Below, piece after piece: positions 1 through 5,387 of a stretch of DNA of 5,387 nt. The number at the start of each line of letters is the position of its first letter. The first letter of the stretch is position 1. The stretch comes from Paracoccaceae bacterium (GTDB lineage Bacteria > Pseudomonadota > Alphaproteobacteria > Rhodobacterales > Rhodobacteraceae): positions 1-5,387 of the forward strand of contig DAOUQK010000258.1 of the NCBI GenBank assembly GCA_030625695.1. The letters run 5' to 3'. The translations under genes and the position numbers were made by a program. The notes below the pieces were generated by a model. The model was given only the letters and a program-made list of their open reading frames with translations, had not been told where the DNA came from and ran no database searches.

Positions 1-689
1 ACCACCAGCAGAGCGCCCAAAGTGATTGCGCCGATCGACAAAACCGTGCGCTGAACCCTTGCTTCGGTCTCGGCCCTTGCCGTTGCGGTGCTTTTTATAA
101 CGTCGTCGATGAAAACCCCGGTGCCGACCGCCCAACGCCAATCCTGCAAACCAATCACATAAGTTACCATTTGCGCCACTTCACCTGTCGATGGCTTGAC
201 CCATTCATAACTGTGATAGCCGCCCCCGAACCGGGCAATCGAAATCAGTTCGGACACAATCGGTGTGCCTTCGGAATCACTCAGGTCCATCCAATTGCTG
301 TTGATCAACTCGGTCCGGCGCGGGCTGACCAGATTATTGCCTTCATAATCATATACAAAGAAATATCCGTCCGGCCCATAGATCATCGTCGACAAAACCT
401 GTGTGACCAGCAGTTTCGCATGCTCATCATCGGGACCGGCGCGACCATAAATGTTCAAAACTGCATTGCGCGCAAGGCTCAGGTAATTTTTAAGCTCCGC
501 CTTTTTGGCGGCAATCAACTGCTGCTCTAACGCCGCAATCTCACGTTCCGCAAGTGCACGGGACTGGCCCGCCACCAGCACGGAAATCGCCGCCACCACC
601 AGCACAAGCGGCAGGGTGGCCAGCAGGAACAGCTTTTGGCCGTAACTGAGGCTGAACTTGTCAGAAACCCTTTCGAGCAGGCGGCGCAT
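1..689 (-). CDS. Cache-domain membrane sensor, probable histidine kinase (N-terminal part, C-terminus outside window)
   Basis: The visible 229 residues form the sensory half of a transmembrane receptor. A cytoplasmic N-terminus with basic residues (MRRLLERVSDK) precedes a first membrane span at about residues 19-40. A periplasmic domain of about 170 residues follows, and a second span starts near residue 213 and continues off the window. The periplasmic part has hallmarks of a single Cache domain of the sCache_2 type: GYFFVYD at 108-114, GGGYHSYEW at 155-163, a KP-S-G turn at 165-169, and WAVGTGVFIDDV at 186-197 just before the second span. Such domains bind small carboxylates and similar solutes. 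ATG at 689 is the most upstream possible start, because an in-frame stop lies at 725-723 with no start codon between. An AAGGA sequence (707-703) sits 13 bases upstream, a rather long spacing. It is transcribed divergently from the TRAP operon, a common arrangement for TRAP-linked sensor kinases. The output domain is not visible, so a chemoreceptor or cyclase remains possible. The Cache call is strong; the kinase call is inference. Confidence 0.85.
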   Translation of the reverse strand, partial: MRRLLERVSDKFSLSYGQKLFLLATLPLVLVVAAISVLVAGQSRALAEREIAALEQQLIAAKKAELKNYLSLARNAVLNIYGRAGPDDEHAKLLVTQVLSTMIYGPDGYFFVYDYEGNNLVSPRRTELINSNWMDLSDSEGTPIVSELISIARFGGGYHSYEWVKPSTGEVAQMVTYVIGLQDWRWAVGTGVFIDDVIKSTATARAETEARVQRTVLSIGAITLGALLV

Positions 690-726
690 AAGCGAATCTG
701 TGTCCTTGGTTGGATTTTCGAATCAC

Positions 727-755
727 AAGATGGGCTGTTGCGACGATGGCGTCAA
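727..755 (-). promoter_or_regulatory. Weak candidate sigma-70 promoter of the Cache sensor gene
   Basis: Read on the minus strand, a TTGACG hexamer (755-750) matches the -35 consensus at five of six positions. It is followed after 17 bases by CATCTT (732-727), which matches the -10 consensus at only three positions. Transcription from here would begin about 30 bases before the sensor start codon. The spacing is ideal but the -10 element is poor, so this is a candidate only. Confidence 0.25.
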
Positions 756-796
756 ATCGTACGGTAGCCTTGGAGGCTTGCCCTGTTTCGCGCGAA

Positions 797-813
797 TGTG
801 ACAACAATTCACA
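797..813. promoter_or_regulatory. Inverted repeat TGTGA-N7-TCACA, candidate operator
   Basis: Two perfect 5-base arms, TGTGA and TCACA, flank a 7-base centre in the divergent intergenic region. The arms resemble CRP-type half-sites, but the centre is one base longer than the usual six, so another dimeric regulator is equally possible. The site is about 124 bases upstream of the dctP start and 108 bases upstream of the sensor start, so it could act on either gene. Confidence 0.35.
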
Positions 814-818
814 CCCTT

Positions 819-826
819 CTACGTAG
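819..826. promoter_or_regulatory. Perfect palindrome CTACGTAG, candidate regulator site
   Basis: An 8-base perfect palindrome lies five bases downstream of the TGTGA/TCACA dyad and just before an AT-rich stretch with a TTGGTA hexamer (830-835). Its location upstream of the TRAP operon suits an activator, for example a response regulator paired with the divergent Cache sensor. An 8-base palindrome can occur by chance, so location is the main support. Confidence 0.3.
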
Positions 827-936
827 TAATTGGTATTCCCCACGCCCGGTTCCCCGGCTAATGTCTGGCCACTACCACAGACCCGCCCAGCGGCCATCAA
901 GGCCTGCGGGCATCCATATCATGGGGAGAACACAAT

Positions 937-2019
937 ATGGATCGTCGCTCATTTTTGAGAACAACAGCCCTTGGGGGCGGTGCAGCCGCCGCAACAACAT
1001 TGGCGGCACCCGCCTATGCACAAGGCAAACGCAAACTGACGATGGTATCGTCCTGGGGCCGTGGGCTTGCCGGGGTTGGTGACGCGGCAGAGCACGTGGC
1101 CGCAGCCATCAACGACATGTCCGATGGCTCACTGACTATCGAATACAAAGCCGCCGGCGAACTGGTTGGCGCATTCGAAGTATTTGACGCGGTGACCTCT
1201 GGTCAGGCGGATATGTATCACGCCGCTGACTATTACTTTGTCAGCCAGCATCCTGGTTTTGCGTTCTTCACTGGTGTGCCTTACGGCATGACAGCGACCG
1301 AGATGCACAACTGGTATTATCACGGCACGGGTCGTGCGCATCACGATTCCCTGGGCGAAATCTTTGGCTTGAAATCGTTCCTGGCGGGTAACACCGGCAC
1401 CCAGGCCGGTGGTTGGTTCCGCAAGGAAATCAATGGTCCTGAAGACTTCAACGGTCTCAAGTTCCGTATGCCGGGTCTTGGCGGCAAAGCGCTGGGGCAC
1501 CTCGGTGCATCCATTCAGAACCTTCCTGGTTCCGAAGTTTATCAGGCGCTGGCATCCGGTGCGATTGACGGGACCGAGTGGATTGGCCCCTGGGCCGACG
1601 AAAAGGCTGGTTTCCAGGAGATCACCAAGTTCTTCTATACCGCTGGTTTCCACGAGCCTGCGGCCGGTTTGTCGCTGGCGACCAACCTTGATGTGTTCAA
1701 CAGCCTCACACCTGCGCAGCAGAAGATCATCGAAGCTGCTTCGGGCTATACCAACAGCTGGTCGCTTAGCCAGTACCTGAACAATAACGGTGCGGCACTT
1801 GAACGTCTGAAGGCCGGTGGCGTGAAAGTTCTGGAATTCCCTGACAGCGTTTGGGATGCCTTTGGCGGTGCCTCGCAGAAAGTCTATGACGAATTCATGG
1901 GCGACGATCTGTTTAAGGCAATCTTTGACGATTATTCCAAGTCCATGCGTGAAAGCTCGGGCTGGCTCTCGGTTTCGACCGGGGCCTATACCGCCCAACG
2001 TGACCGTGTGATGGGTTAA
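937..2019 (+). CDS. TRAP transporter solute-binding protein, TakP/FcbT1-like (DctP family)
   Basis: This is the periplasmic P subunit that captures the solute and delivers it to the DctQM permease. The 360-residue length is normal for the family. Residues 1-28 form a twin-arginine signal: D-R-R-S-F-L at 2-7, an Ala/Gly-rich hydrophobic stretch, and an A-Y-A cleavage site at 26-28, so it is probably exported folded by Tat. The mature protein shows the COG4663 pattern: a GQADMYHAADYYF segment (89-101), GNTGTQAGGWF (151-161), KFRMPG with Arg177, and DGTEWIGPWADEK (211-223). Arg177 is the expected partner of a substrate carboxylate, as in DctP proteins generally. Gln156 and the Glu214-Trp215 pair match positions that contact pyruvate and a cation in TakP. 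This favours a carboxylate such as a 2-oxo or hydroxy acid, but the exact ligand is not readable; FcbT-type aromatic acids remain possible. The start is supported by GGGGAGA (923-929) seven bases upstream and by the complete Tat signal. It is first in the operon, 107 bases before dctQ. Confidence 0.95.
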   Translation: MDRRSFLRTTALGGGAAAATTLAAPAYAQGKRKLTMVSSWGRGLAGVGDAAEHVAAAINDMSDGSLTIEYKAAGELVGAFEVFDAVTSGQADMYHAADYYFVSQHPGFAFFTGVPYGMTATEMHNWYYHGTGRAHHDSLGEIFGLKSFLAGNTGTQAGGWFRKEINGPEDFNGLKFRMPGLGGKALGHLGASIQNLPGSEVYQALASGAIDGTEWIGPWADEKAGFQEITKFFYTAGFHEPAAGLSLATNLDVFNSLTPAQQKIIEAASGYTNSWSLSQYLNNNGAALERLKAGGVKVLEFPDSVWDAFGGASQKVYDEFMGDDLFKAIFDDYSKSMRESSGWLSVSTGAYTAQRDRVMG

Positions 2020-2037
2020 TCCTGACACGACTAAAAT

Positions 2038-2077
2038 AGGGTCCGGGCCTGGCATCTTGAATGTCGGGCCCGACTTT
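2038..2077 (+). promoter_or_regulatory. RNA hairpin after the binding-protein gene, possible attenuator or mRNA stabiliser
   Basis: Bases 2041-2049 (GTCCGGGCC, with C2044 bulged) pair with GGCCCGAC at 2067-2074 as an 8-base-pair, mostly GC stem over a 17-base loop. A2038-G2040 can extend it with wobble pairs to the following TTT. The 3' arm is also part of a perfect 12-base palindrome, GTCGGGCCCGAC (2063-2074), an alternative fold. Only three T residues follow, so it is a weak terminator at best. In an operon whose first gene encodes the abundant binding protein, such a hairpin typically gives partial termination or protects the upstream mRNA; that role here is inference. Confidence 0.5.
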
Positions 2078-2095
2078 CTGAAATGAAGATCAAAA

Positions 2096-2111
2096 AGCCG
2101 GACAACCGGCT
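2096..2111 (+). promoter_or_regulatory. Perfect hairpin abutting the dctQ ribosome binding site
   Basis: AGCCGG (2096-2101) and CCGGCT (2106-2111) form a perfect 6-base-pair stem with an ACAA tetraloop. It ends two bases before the G-rich ribosome binding site of dctQ. The position suggests an effect on translation of the permease genes or on mRNA processing in the dctP-dctQ gap. There is no T-run after it, so it is not an intrinsic terminator. Confidence 0.5.
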
Positions 2112-2113
2112 AT

Positions 2114-2122
2114 AAGGGGGGG
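2114..2122 (+). promoter_or_regulatory. G-rich ribosome binding site of dctQ
   Basis: AAGGGGGGG lies four bases upstream of ATG 2127. The run of seven Gs is unusual and could pair with the anti-Shine-Dalgarno sequence in more than one register. Its place right after a stable hairpin makes it a possible point of translational control. Confidence 0.6.
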
Positions 2123-2126
2123 TACA

Positions 2127-3017
2127 ATGCTTGACGGCATTGTCTGGTTTTTCCAGAATATAGTACTGGCGTTTGTGAATGTCGCCAACGCACTGACCCA
2201 ACCGCAACTATGGCTCGACTGGTCCGACAAACAGGCGATCATGCGGTTCATTTATTACGGCGGCAGTTCCGAGTTCTTCTTTGTCGTGTTCACGACGTTT
2301 CTGGTTTTTACCGCCATCGGCATGTGGAAAAATTCCGTGATGTGGGGCGCCGTCCGGGTGCTTGAAGGGTTTGCCAATACGGTTGGGCGGACGTTTGCCT
2401 GGGCCGGATTGCTGATGGTGCTGCAACAGATCATCATCGTCTTCATGCAGCGGATATTTGTTGCGGCCTCGATTTCCATCGGCATCGGCACGCCGCTGAC
2501 ATTTGATGTGTCCTGGTGGGCGGAGGAACTGAAACTCTATAACGCTTTGGTTGTAACCCTTTGTGCCACCTATACATTTGTACAGGGCGGGCATGTGCGG
2601 GTGGACCTGATTTATGCCGGTGTTAAATTCCGCACCAAGCGGATAATTGACATGTTCGGCTCGATAGTCTTCATGATGCCCACAGCCGTTCTGATCTGGA
2701 TGTACGGATGGTTCTTCATGTGGCGACACCTGATCGTGCCAAAACCGTCGGCCTCGGATGCGCTGGACCGGTTATTGATGAAATCCCGCGCGTTGCGCTG
2801 GAACGTCGAAACCATCGGTTTTTCGCCGAACGGCTTTAATGGCTATTTCCTGTTCAAGATCCTGTTGGTGTCATATGCCGCAATGGTGTTCCTGCACGCC
2901 ATCGCGTTCTTTTTCCGGTCCTATCTGGAATGGAAAGAAGGGCCTGAAAGCGAAGGAAAATACCTCGACAAGGACAGCCTTGGCGAGGGTGAAGAAGCCT
3001 ATGAAGGCACTCATTAA
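2127..3017 (+). CDS. TRAP transporter small permease subunit, extended form (DctQ family, FcbT2-like)
   Basis: This inner-membrane Q subunit forms the membrane complex with DctM. The conserved DctQ core starts near residue 80. It has one span at about 89-107, the W-A-E-E-L motif at 131-135 leading into a second span, the family signature GGHVRVD at 154-160, a third span near 176-198, and a last span near 241-263. An acidic tail (271-296) follows. At 296 residues it is much longer than the usual 160-190. The surplus comes from roughly 80 N-terminal residues with one clear span (49-66) and a hydrophobic stretch at 5-23, plus a longer loop at 201-237. If both N-terminal stretches span the membrane, the topology of the core is unchanged. 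The start is fixed by the strong ribosome binding site at 2114-2122. The stop is 17 bases before dctM, so the two are surely cotranscribed. No lesion is seen. Confidence 0.93.
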   Translation: MLDGIVWFFQNIVLAFVNVANALTQPQLWLDWSDKQAIMRFIYYGGSSEFFFVVFTTFLVFTAIGMWKNSVMWGAVRVLEGFANTVGRTFAWAGLLMVLQQIIIVFMQRIFVAASISIGIGTPLTFDVSWWAEELKLYNALVVTLCATYTFVQGGHVRVDLIYAGVKFRTKRIIDMFGSIVFMMPTAVLIWMYGWFFMWRHLIVPKPSASDALDRLLMKSRALRWNVETIGFSPNGFNGYFLFKILLVSYAAMVFLHAIAFFFRSYLEWKEGPESEGKYLDKDSLGEGEEAYEGTH

Positions 3018-3034
3018 CTTTAAGGACTTCACTC

Positions 3035-5387
3035 ATGTTTTTCGGTCTTGATGGCGTCGAAGTAAGCCTGATCATCGTTTTATTCTGCCTGTTTGGTGGA
3101 ATCCTCTCGGGGTTTCCGGTGGCCTTTGCCATCGGCGGGGCCGGGATCATTTCCTTTGGCATCATTGCCGCACTCAACAGCGCCGGGATCCTTATCCACC
3201 ACGCGATTGACACCTCGTCTGACGCCTTTCAGGCTGTCATCAGCAGTGGCATCCACCGCGATACCATTTCGATATTCCGATACCCCGACCTGCCATTGCT
3301 GGCCGAACCGGTTTTTCCAAACGGCTGGGAATACGCGATGACGCGCAATGTGTCGTTCATCGTCAACCGGATGAACGAACGGGTACTGGCCGGGGCGTCG
3401 ATCGAAACATTGCTGGCGGTGATCATGTTCGTGATGATGGGCATCACCCTGGAGCGGTCCAAGATCGCCGATGACCTGCTGACCTCGATGGCGCGGGTGT
3501 TTGGCCCGATGCCGGGCGGTCTGGCCGTATCTGTGGTTGTTGTTGGGGCGTTTCTGGCCGCGTCGACCGGAATTGTTGGCGCCACTGTTGTGACCATGGG
3601 CCTGTTGGCCCTGCCGACCATGTTGCGCAATAATTACTCGCCCGAGCTGGCCACCGGGGTGATTGCCGCGTCGGGCACCTTGGGGCAGATCATTCCACCG
3701 TCAATTGTTATCGTCCTGCTGGGCACGCTGGCGGGCGACCTTTATTCCAACGCTCAGGAAGCACGCGCCAGTACCGCAGGCTGTTCAGATGCGTTGACCT
3801 ATCTGGGTAAACCGGCGGTGATTTCGGTGGGGACGCTGTTTCAGGCGGCCTTGTTGCCAGGGATCATGCTGGCGTTGTTGTATGCGCTTTACGCCTTTGG
3901 TTATGCGGTGCTGAATCCAAGCAAGGCCCCTGCGGTGCCGTCCACCGGGACGTCAGGCGAACCGATCACCAAAAGTGAAGGGCTGACATGGTTCCTGATA
4001 GCGCCGGTGGCGATCATCGCCGGGGCGATCATGCTGGGTAATCTTAATTTGGTCGGCTCGCAGAACACTGTGGTTTCAAGCTATTCTGACACCGGCACCG
4101 GCGCGTCGCTTCGTACAGATGTGTCCGAGCAATGCCAGGTCTCGATGATCAAACTGCATGGGCAAGAAGCCTGGGATGTGGCCGTGGCCGAGCAGGACAA
4201 AATCGCCTCGGCTGGCGGTGTGACGCAAAGTACAAAATTGACAGATGACGAATTTGCCGCCGCCAAAGTCGCCAAGATCGCCGGCGCCGCACCCATCGGC
4301 ACCGGCATCACCGTGCTGATGGTGCTGTTGGGACTGACCCTGGCCTTTGCCCGGGGTATTTCGCCGTCGTCCGATCCCAAGCCGCTGATATTAGGGGCAA
4401 TCGGTCTGTTGTTGGTGGCAATGGTGGATGTGGTGCTGATCAGCCCGGTCACGTCGCCGGGGGTAAGTGTGTTGCTGTGGGCAGCGCCGTTCTTGCTGGC
4501 CCTGTGGGGCGCGCGCGAAGCGGTTGTGCGCCTGTCGCGTAATGAGTTGATCCGGGTGGTGTTCCCGCCACTGGTGTTGATCGTCGCCGTTCTGGGGTCA
4601 ATCCTTGGCGGTATCACCAACCCGACTCCGGCGGCAGCGCTGGGGGCAGGCGGGGCAATCATGCTGGCGGCGTTCCGCAAGCTGCGCGACACGGGTGGCA
4701 ACGGCAAGATCATCCTGATGTCGGCCTTTGCCATTGTTATCTGTATTCTGATCGGGGTGAACTTTGACCTCAGGATTAACAAAGAGGTGGTCGGTTTTGA
4801 AAACTGGGTGGCGTTTTTGGTGGCCTATGCGGCGTATCTTTTCGCGCTGTTCGGATTATTCTATGGCTGCTGGGTCTTGTTCAAAACCAACGTCCTAAGT
4901 CCGGTTGTGCGCGAAACGGCCAAGGTGACGTCGATGGTGTTCACCATTCTGATTGGCTCACAATTGCTTAACCTGGTGGTGATTTCCTTTGGCGGTGAAC
5001 ATTATATCCAACAGTTCCTGAGATCGTTCGACAATGAGCTGACAGTATTCCTGATCGTCATGCTGGTGCTGTTCGTACTGGGGTTTGTGCTCGATTTCCT
5101 TGAAATCATCTATATCGTCATCCCGATTGTCGGTCCGGTGATCTATGGCGGATCGTTTGACCCGAAATGGGTGACGATCATGATAGCGGTGAACCTGCAA
5201 ACCTCATTTCTGACGCCGCCCTTTGGATTCGCGCTGTTCTACTTGCGCGGGGTAGCCCCGCCATCGGTGACAACGGCGCACATCTATCGTGGCATCATCC
5301 CGTTTGTGATGATCCAGGTGGGTGCATTGATGTTGCTGTGGTTCTTCCCGGTGATCGTCACTATCGTCCCGGCGTTGATCCCGAACT
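3035..5387 (+). CDS. TRAP transporter large permease subunit, extended form (DctM family, FcbT3-like); 3' end outside window
   Basis: This ion-coupled transport subunit of the TRAP complex is open for 784 codons and still lacks its stop, against about 425-450 residues for ordinary DctM. The first transport half includes STGIVGATVVT (177-187) and GTLGQIIPPS (214-223). The second includes a GGITNPTPAAALG segment (525-537), where most DctM proteins have a TPTE motif, and NLQTSFLTPPFG (720-731), typical of COG4664. The sequence then resembles the family's usual C-terminus, so little is probably missing. Extra material by eye: a long loop at about 48-110, an insertion at about 238-262, a block from about 318 to 515 with four probable spans around a hydrophilic stretch (343-424), and a two-span block at about 556-620. 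Even span numbers keep the core topology. ATG 3035 has AAGGA (3022-3026) eight bases upstream and follows dctQ by 17 bases. No frameshift or stop interrupts the reading frame, so the insertions are genuine coding sequence. Confidence 0.93.
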   Translation, partial: MFFGLDGVEVSLIIVLFCLFGGILSGFPVAFAIGGAGIISFGIIAALNSAGILIHHAIDTSSDAFQAVISSGIHRDTISIFRYPDLPLLAEPVFPNGWEYAMTRNVSFIVNRMNERVLAGASIETLLAVIMFVMMGITLERSKIADDLLTSMARVFGPMPGGLAVSVVVVGAFLAASTGIVGATVVTMGLLALPTMLRNNYSPELATGVIAASGTLGQIIPPSIVIVLLGTLAGDLYSNAQEARASTAGCSDALTYLGKPAVISVGTLFQAALLPGIMLALLYALYAFGYAVLNPSKAPAVPSTGTSGEPITKSEGLTWFLIAPVAIIAGAIMLGNLNLVGSQNTVVSSYSDTGTGASLRTDVSEQCQVSMIKLHGQEAWDVAVAEQDKIASAGGVTQSTKLTDDEFAAAKVAKIAGAAPIGTGITVLMVLLGLTLAFARGISPSSDPKPLILGAIGLLLVAMVDVVLISPVTSPGVSVLLWAAPFLLALWGAREAVVRLSRNELIRVVFPPLVLIVAVLGSILGGITNPTPAAALGAGGAIMLAAFRKLRDTGGNGKIILMSAFAIVICILIGVNFDLRINKEVVGFENWVAFLVAYAAYLFALFGLFYGCWVLFKTNVLSPVVRETAKVTSMVFTILIGSQLLNLVVISFGGEHYIQQFLRSFDNELTVFLIVMLVLFVLGFVLDFLEIIYIVIPIVGPVIYGGSFDPKWVTIMIAVNLQTSFLTPPFGFALFYLRGVAPPSVTTAHIYRGIIPFVMIQVGALMLLWFFPVIVTIVPALIPN

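Larger units (their letters stand above)
690..936. promoter_or_regulatory. Divergent intergenic control region between sensor gene and TRAP operon
   Basis: These 247 bases separate two divergent start codons and must hold the promoters of both transcripts. No convincing open reading frame is present; short open frames on either strand show no family motif and overlap the flanking genes. Two dyad-symmetric candidate operators lie close together near the middle (797-813 and 819-826). For the rightward transcript, a TTGGTA hexamer (830-835) and a TAATGT hexamer (859-864) are visible, but they are 23 bases apart, too far for a standard sigma-70 promoter. This would fit an activator-dependent promoter, but it is not proof of one. 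No GG-N10-GC sigma-54 element was found where expected. Confidence 0.6.

Noticed and set aside
171..530. Plus-strand open frame of 119 codons over the Cache sensor
   Set aside because: It is antisense to well-conserved Cache-domain motifs and has no recognisable product.
567..610. Repeated CCACCAGCAC-like words near the sensor N-terminus
   Set aside because: They come from repeated Val/Leu/Ala codons in the first membrane span on the minus strand, not from a structured repeat.
866..882. Possible sigma-54 promoter at TGGCCACTACCACAG upstream of dctP
   Set aside because: The -24 GG is present but the -12 GC is missing at the required spacing.
1129..2055. Long open frame of 308 codons on the minus strand across dctP
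   Set aside because: It is the antisense of a clear, complete binding-protein gene, shows no family motif, and is explained by the GC-biased codon pattern of the real gene.
2063..2077. GTCGGGCCCGAC palindrome as a full intrinsic terminator of dctP
   Set aside because: Only three Ts follow, and the cotranscribed partner genes dctQ and dctM lie directly downstream, so complete termination is unlikely.
4081..4782. Open frame of 233 codons on the minus strand inside the large permease gene
   Set aside because: The product is a low-complexity Ser/Thr/Ala/Pro/Ile-rich sequence, typical of an antisense shadow of a membrane-protein gene; the plus-strand frame carries the conserved DctM motifs.
3035..5387. 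Large permease as a frameshifted, fused or IS-interrupted gene because of its extra length
   Set aside because: The frame is continuous, the conserved blocks occur in the right order, the insertions contain even numbers of membrane spans, and no terminal repeats or transposase sequences are seen.

Overview
The window looks like a chromosomal segment of a Gram-negative alphaproteobacterium, plausibly a marine member of Rhodobacterales or Rhodospirillales. This is inferred from moderately high GC, GC-rich third codon positions, a Tat-exported solute-binding protein, and a TRAP transporter of a type common in those groups. No taxonomic search was possible.

Layout: (1) Bases 1-689, minus strand: the N-terminal part of a membrane sensor with a periplasmic single Cache (sCache_2-type) domain; its signalling module lies beyond the left edge. 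(2) Bases 690-936: a divergent intergenic control region with two candidate dyad sites and a weak promoter for the sensor. (3) Bases 937-5387, plus strand: a three-gene tripartite ATP-independent periplasmic (TRAP) transporter operon in the order binding protein (dctP type), small permease (dctQ type), large permease (dctM type). The large permease runs off the right edge after 784 codons.

How it works together: the binding protein should capture a carboxylate-type solute in the periplasm and hand it to the DctQM membrane complex, which imports it using an ion gradient. The divergent Cache sensor probably detects the same or a related solute outside the membrane and controls the operon through a partner regulator not seen here. 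The 107-base gap between dctP and dctQ holds two RNA hairpins, the second directly against the dctQ ribosome binding site. That arrangement fits unequal production of binding protein and permease.

The transporter belongs to the COG4663/4665/4664 (TakP/FcbT-like) branch of TRAP systems. Its most unusual trait is the size of both membrane subunits. DctQ has an extra N-terminal region of about 80 residues. DctM carries several insertions, including one with about four extra membrane spans around a predicted periplasmic domain and one with two more spans. These proteins are intact, so the additions look like a real structural variant. I see no mobile element, CRISPR array, tRNA, rRNA or wholly new system in the window.
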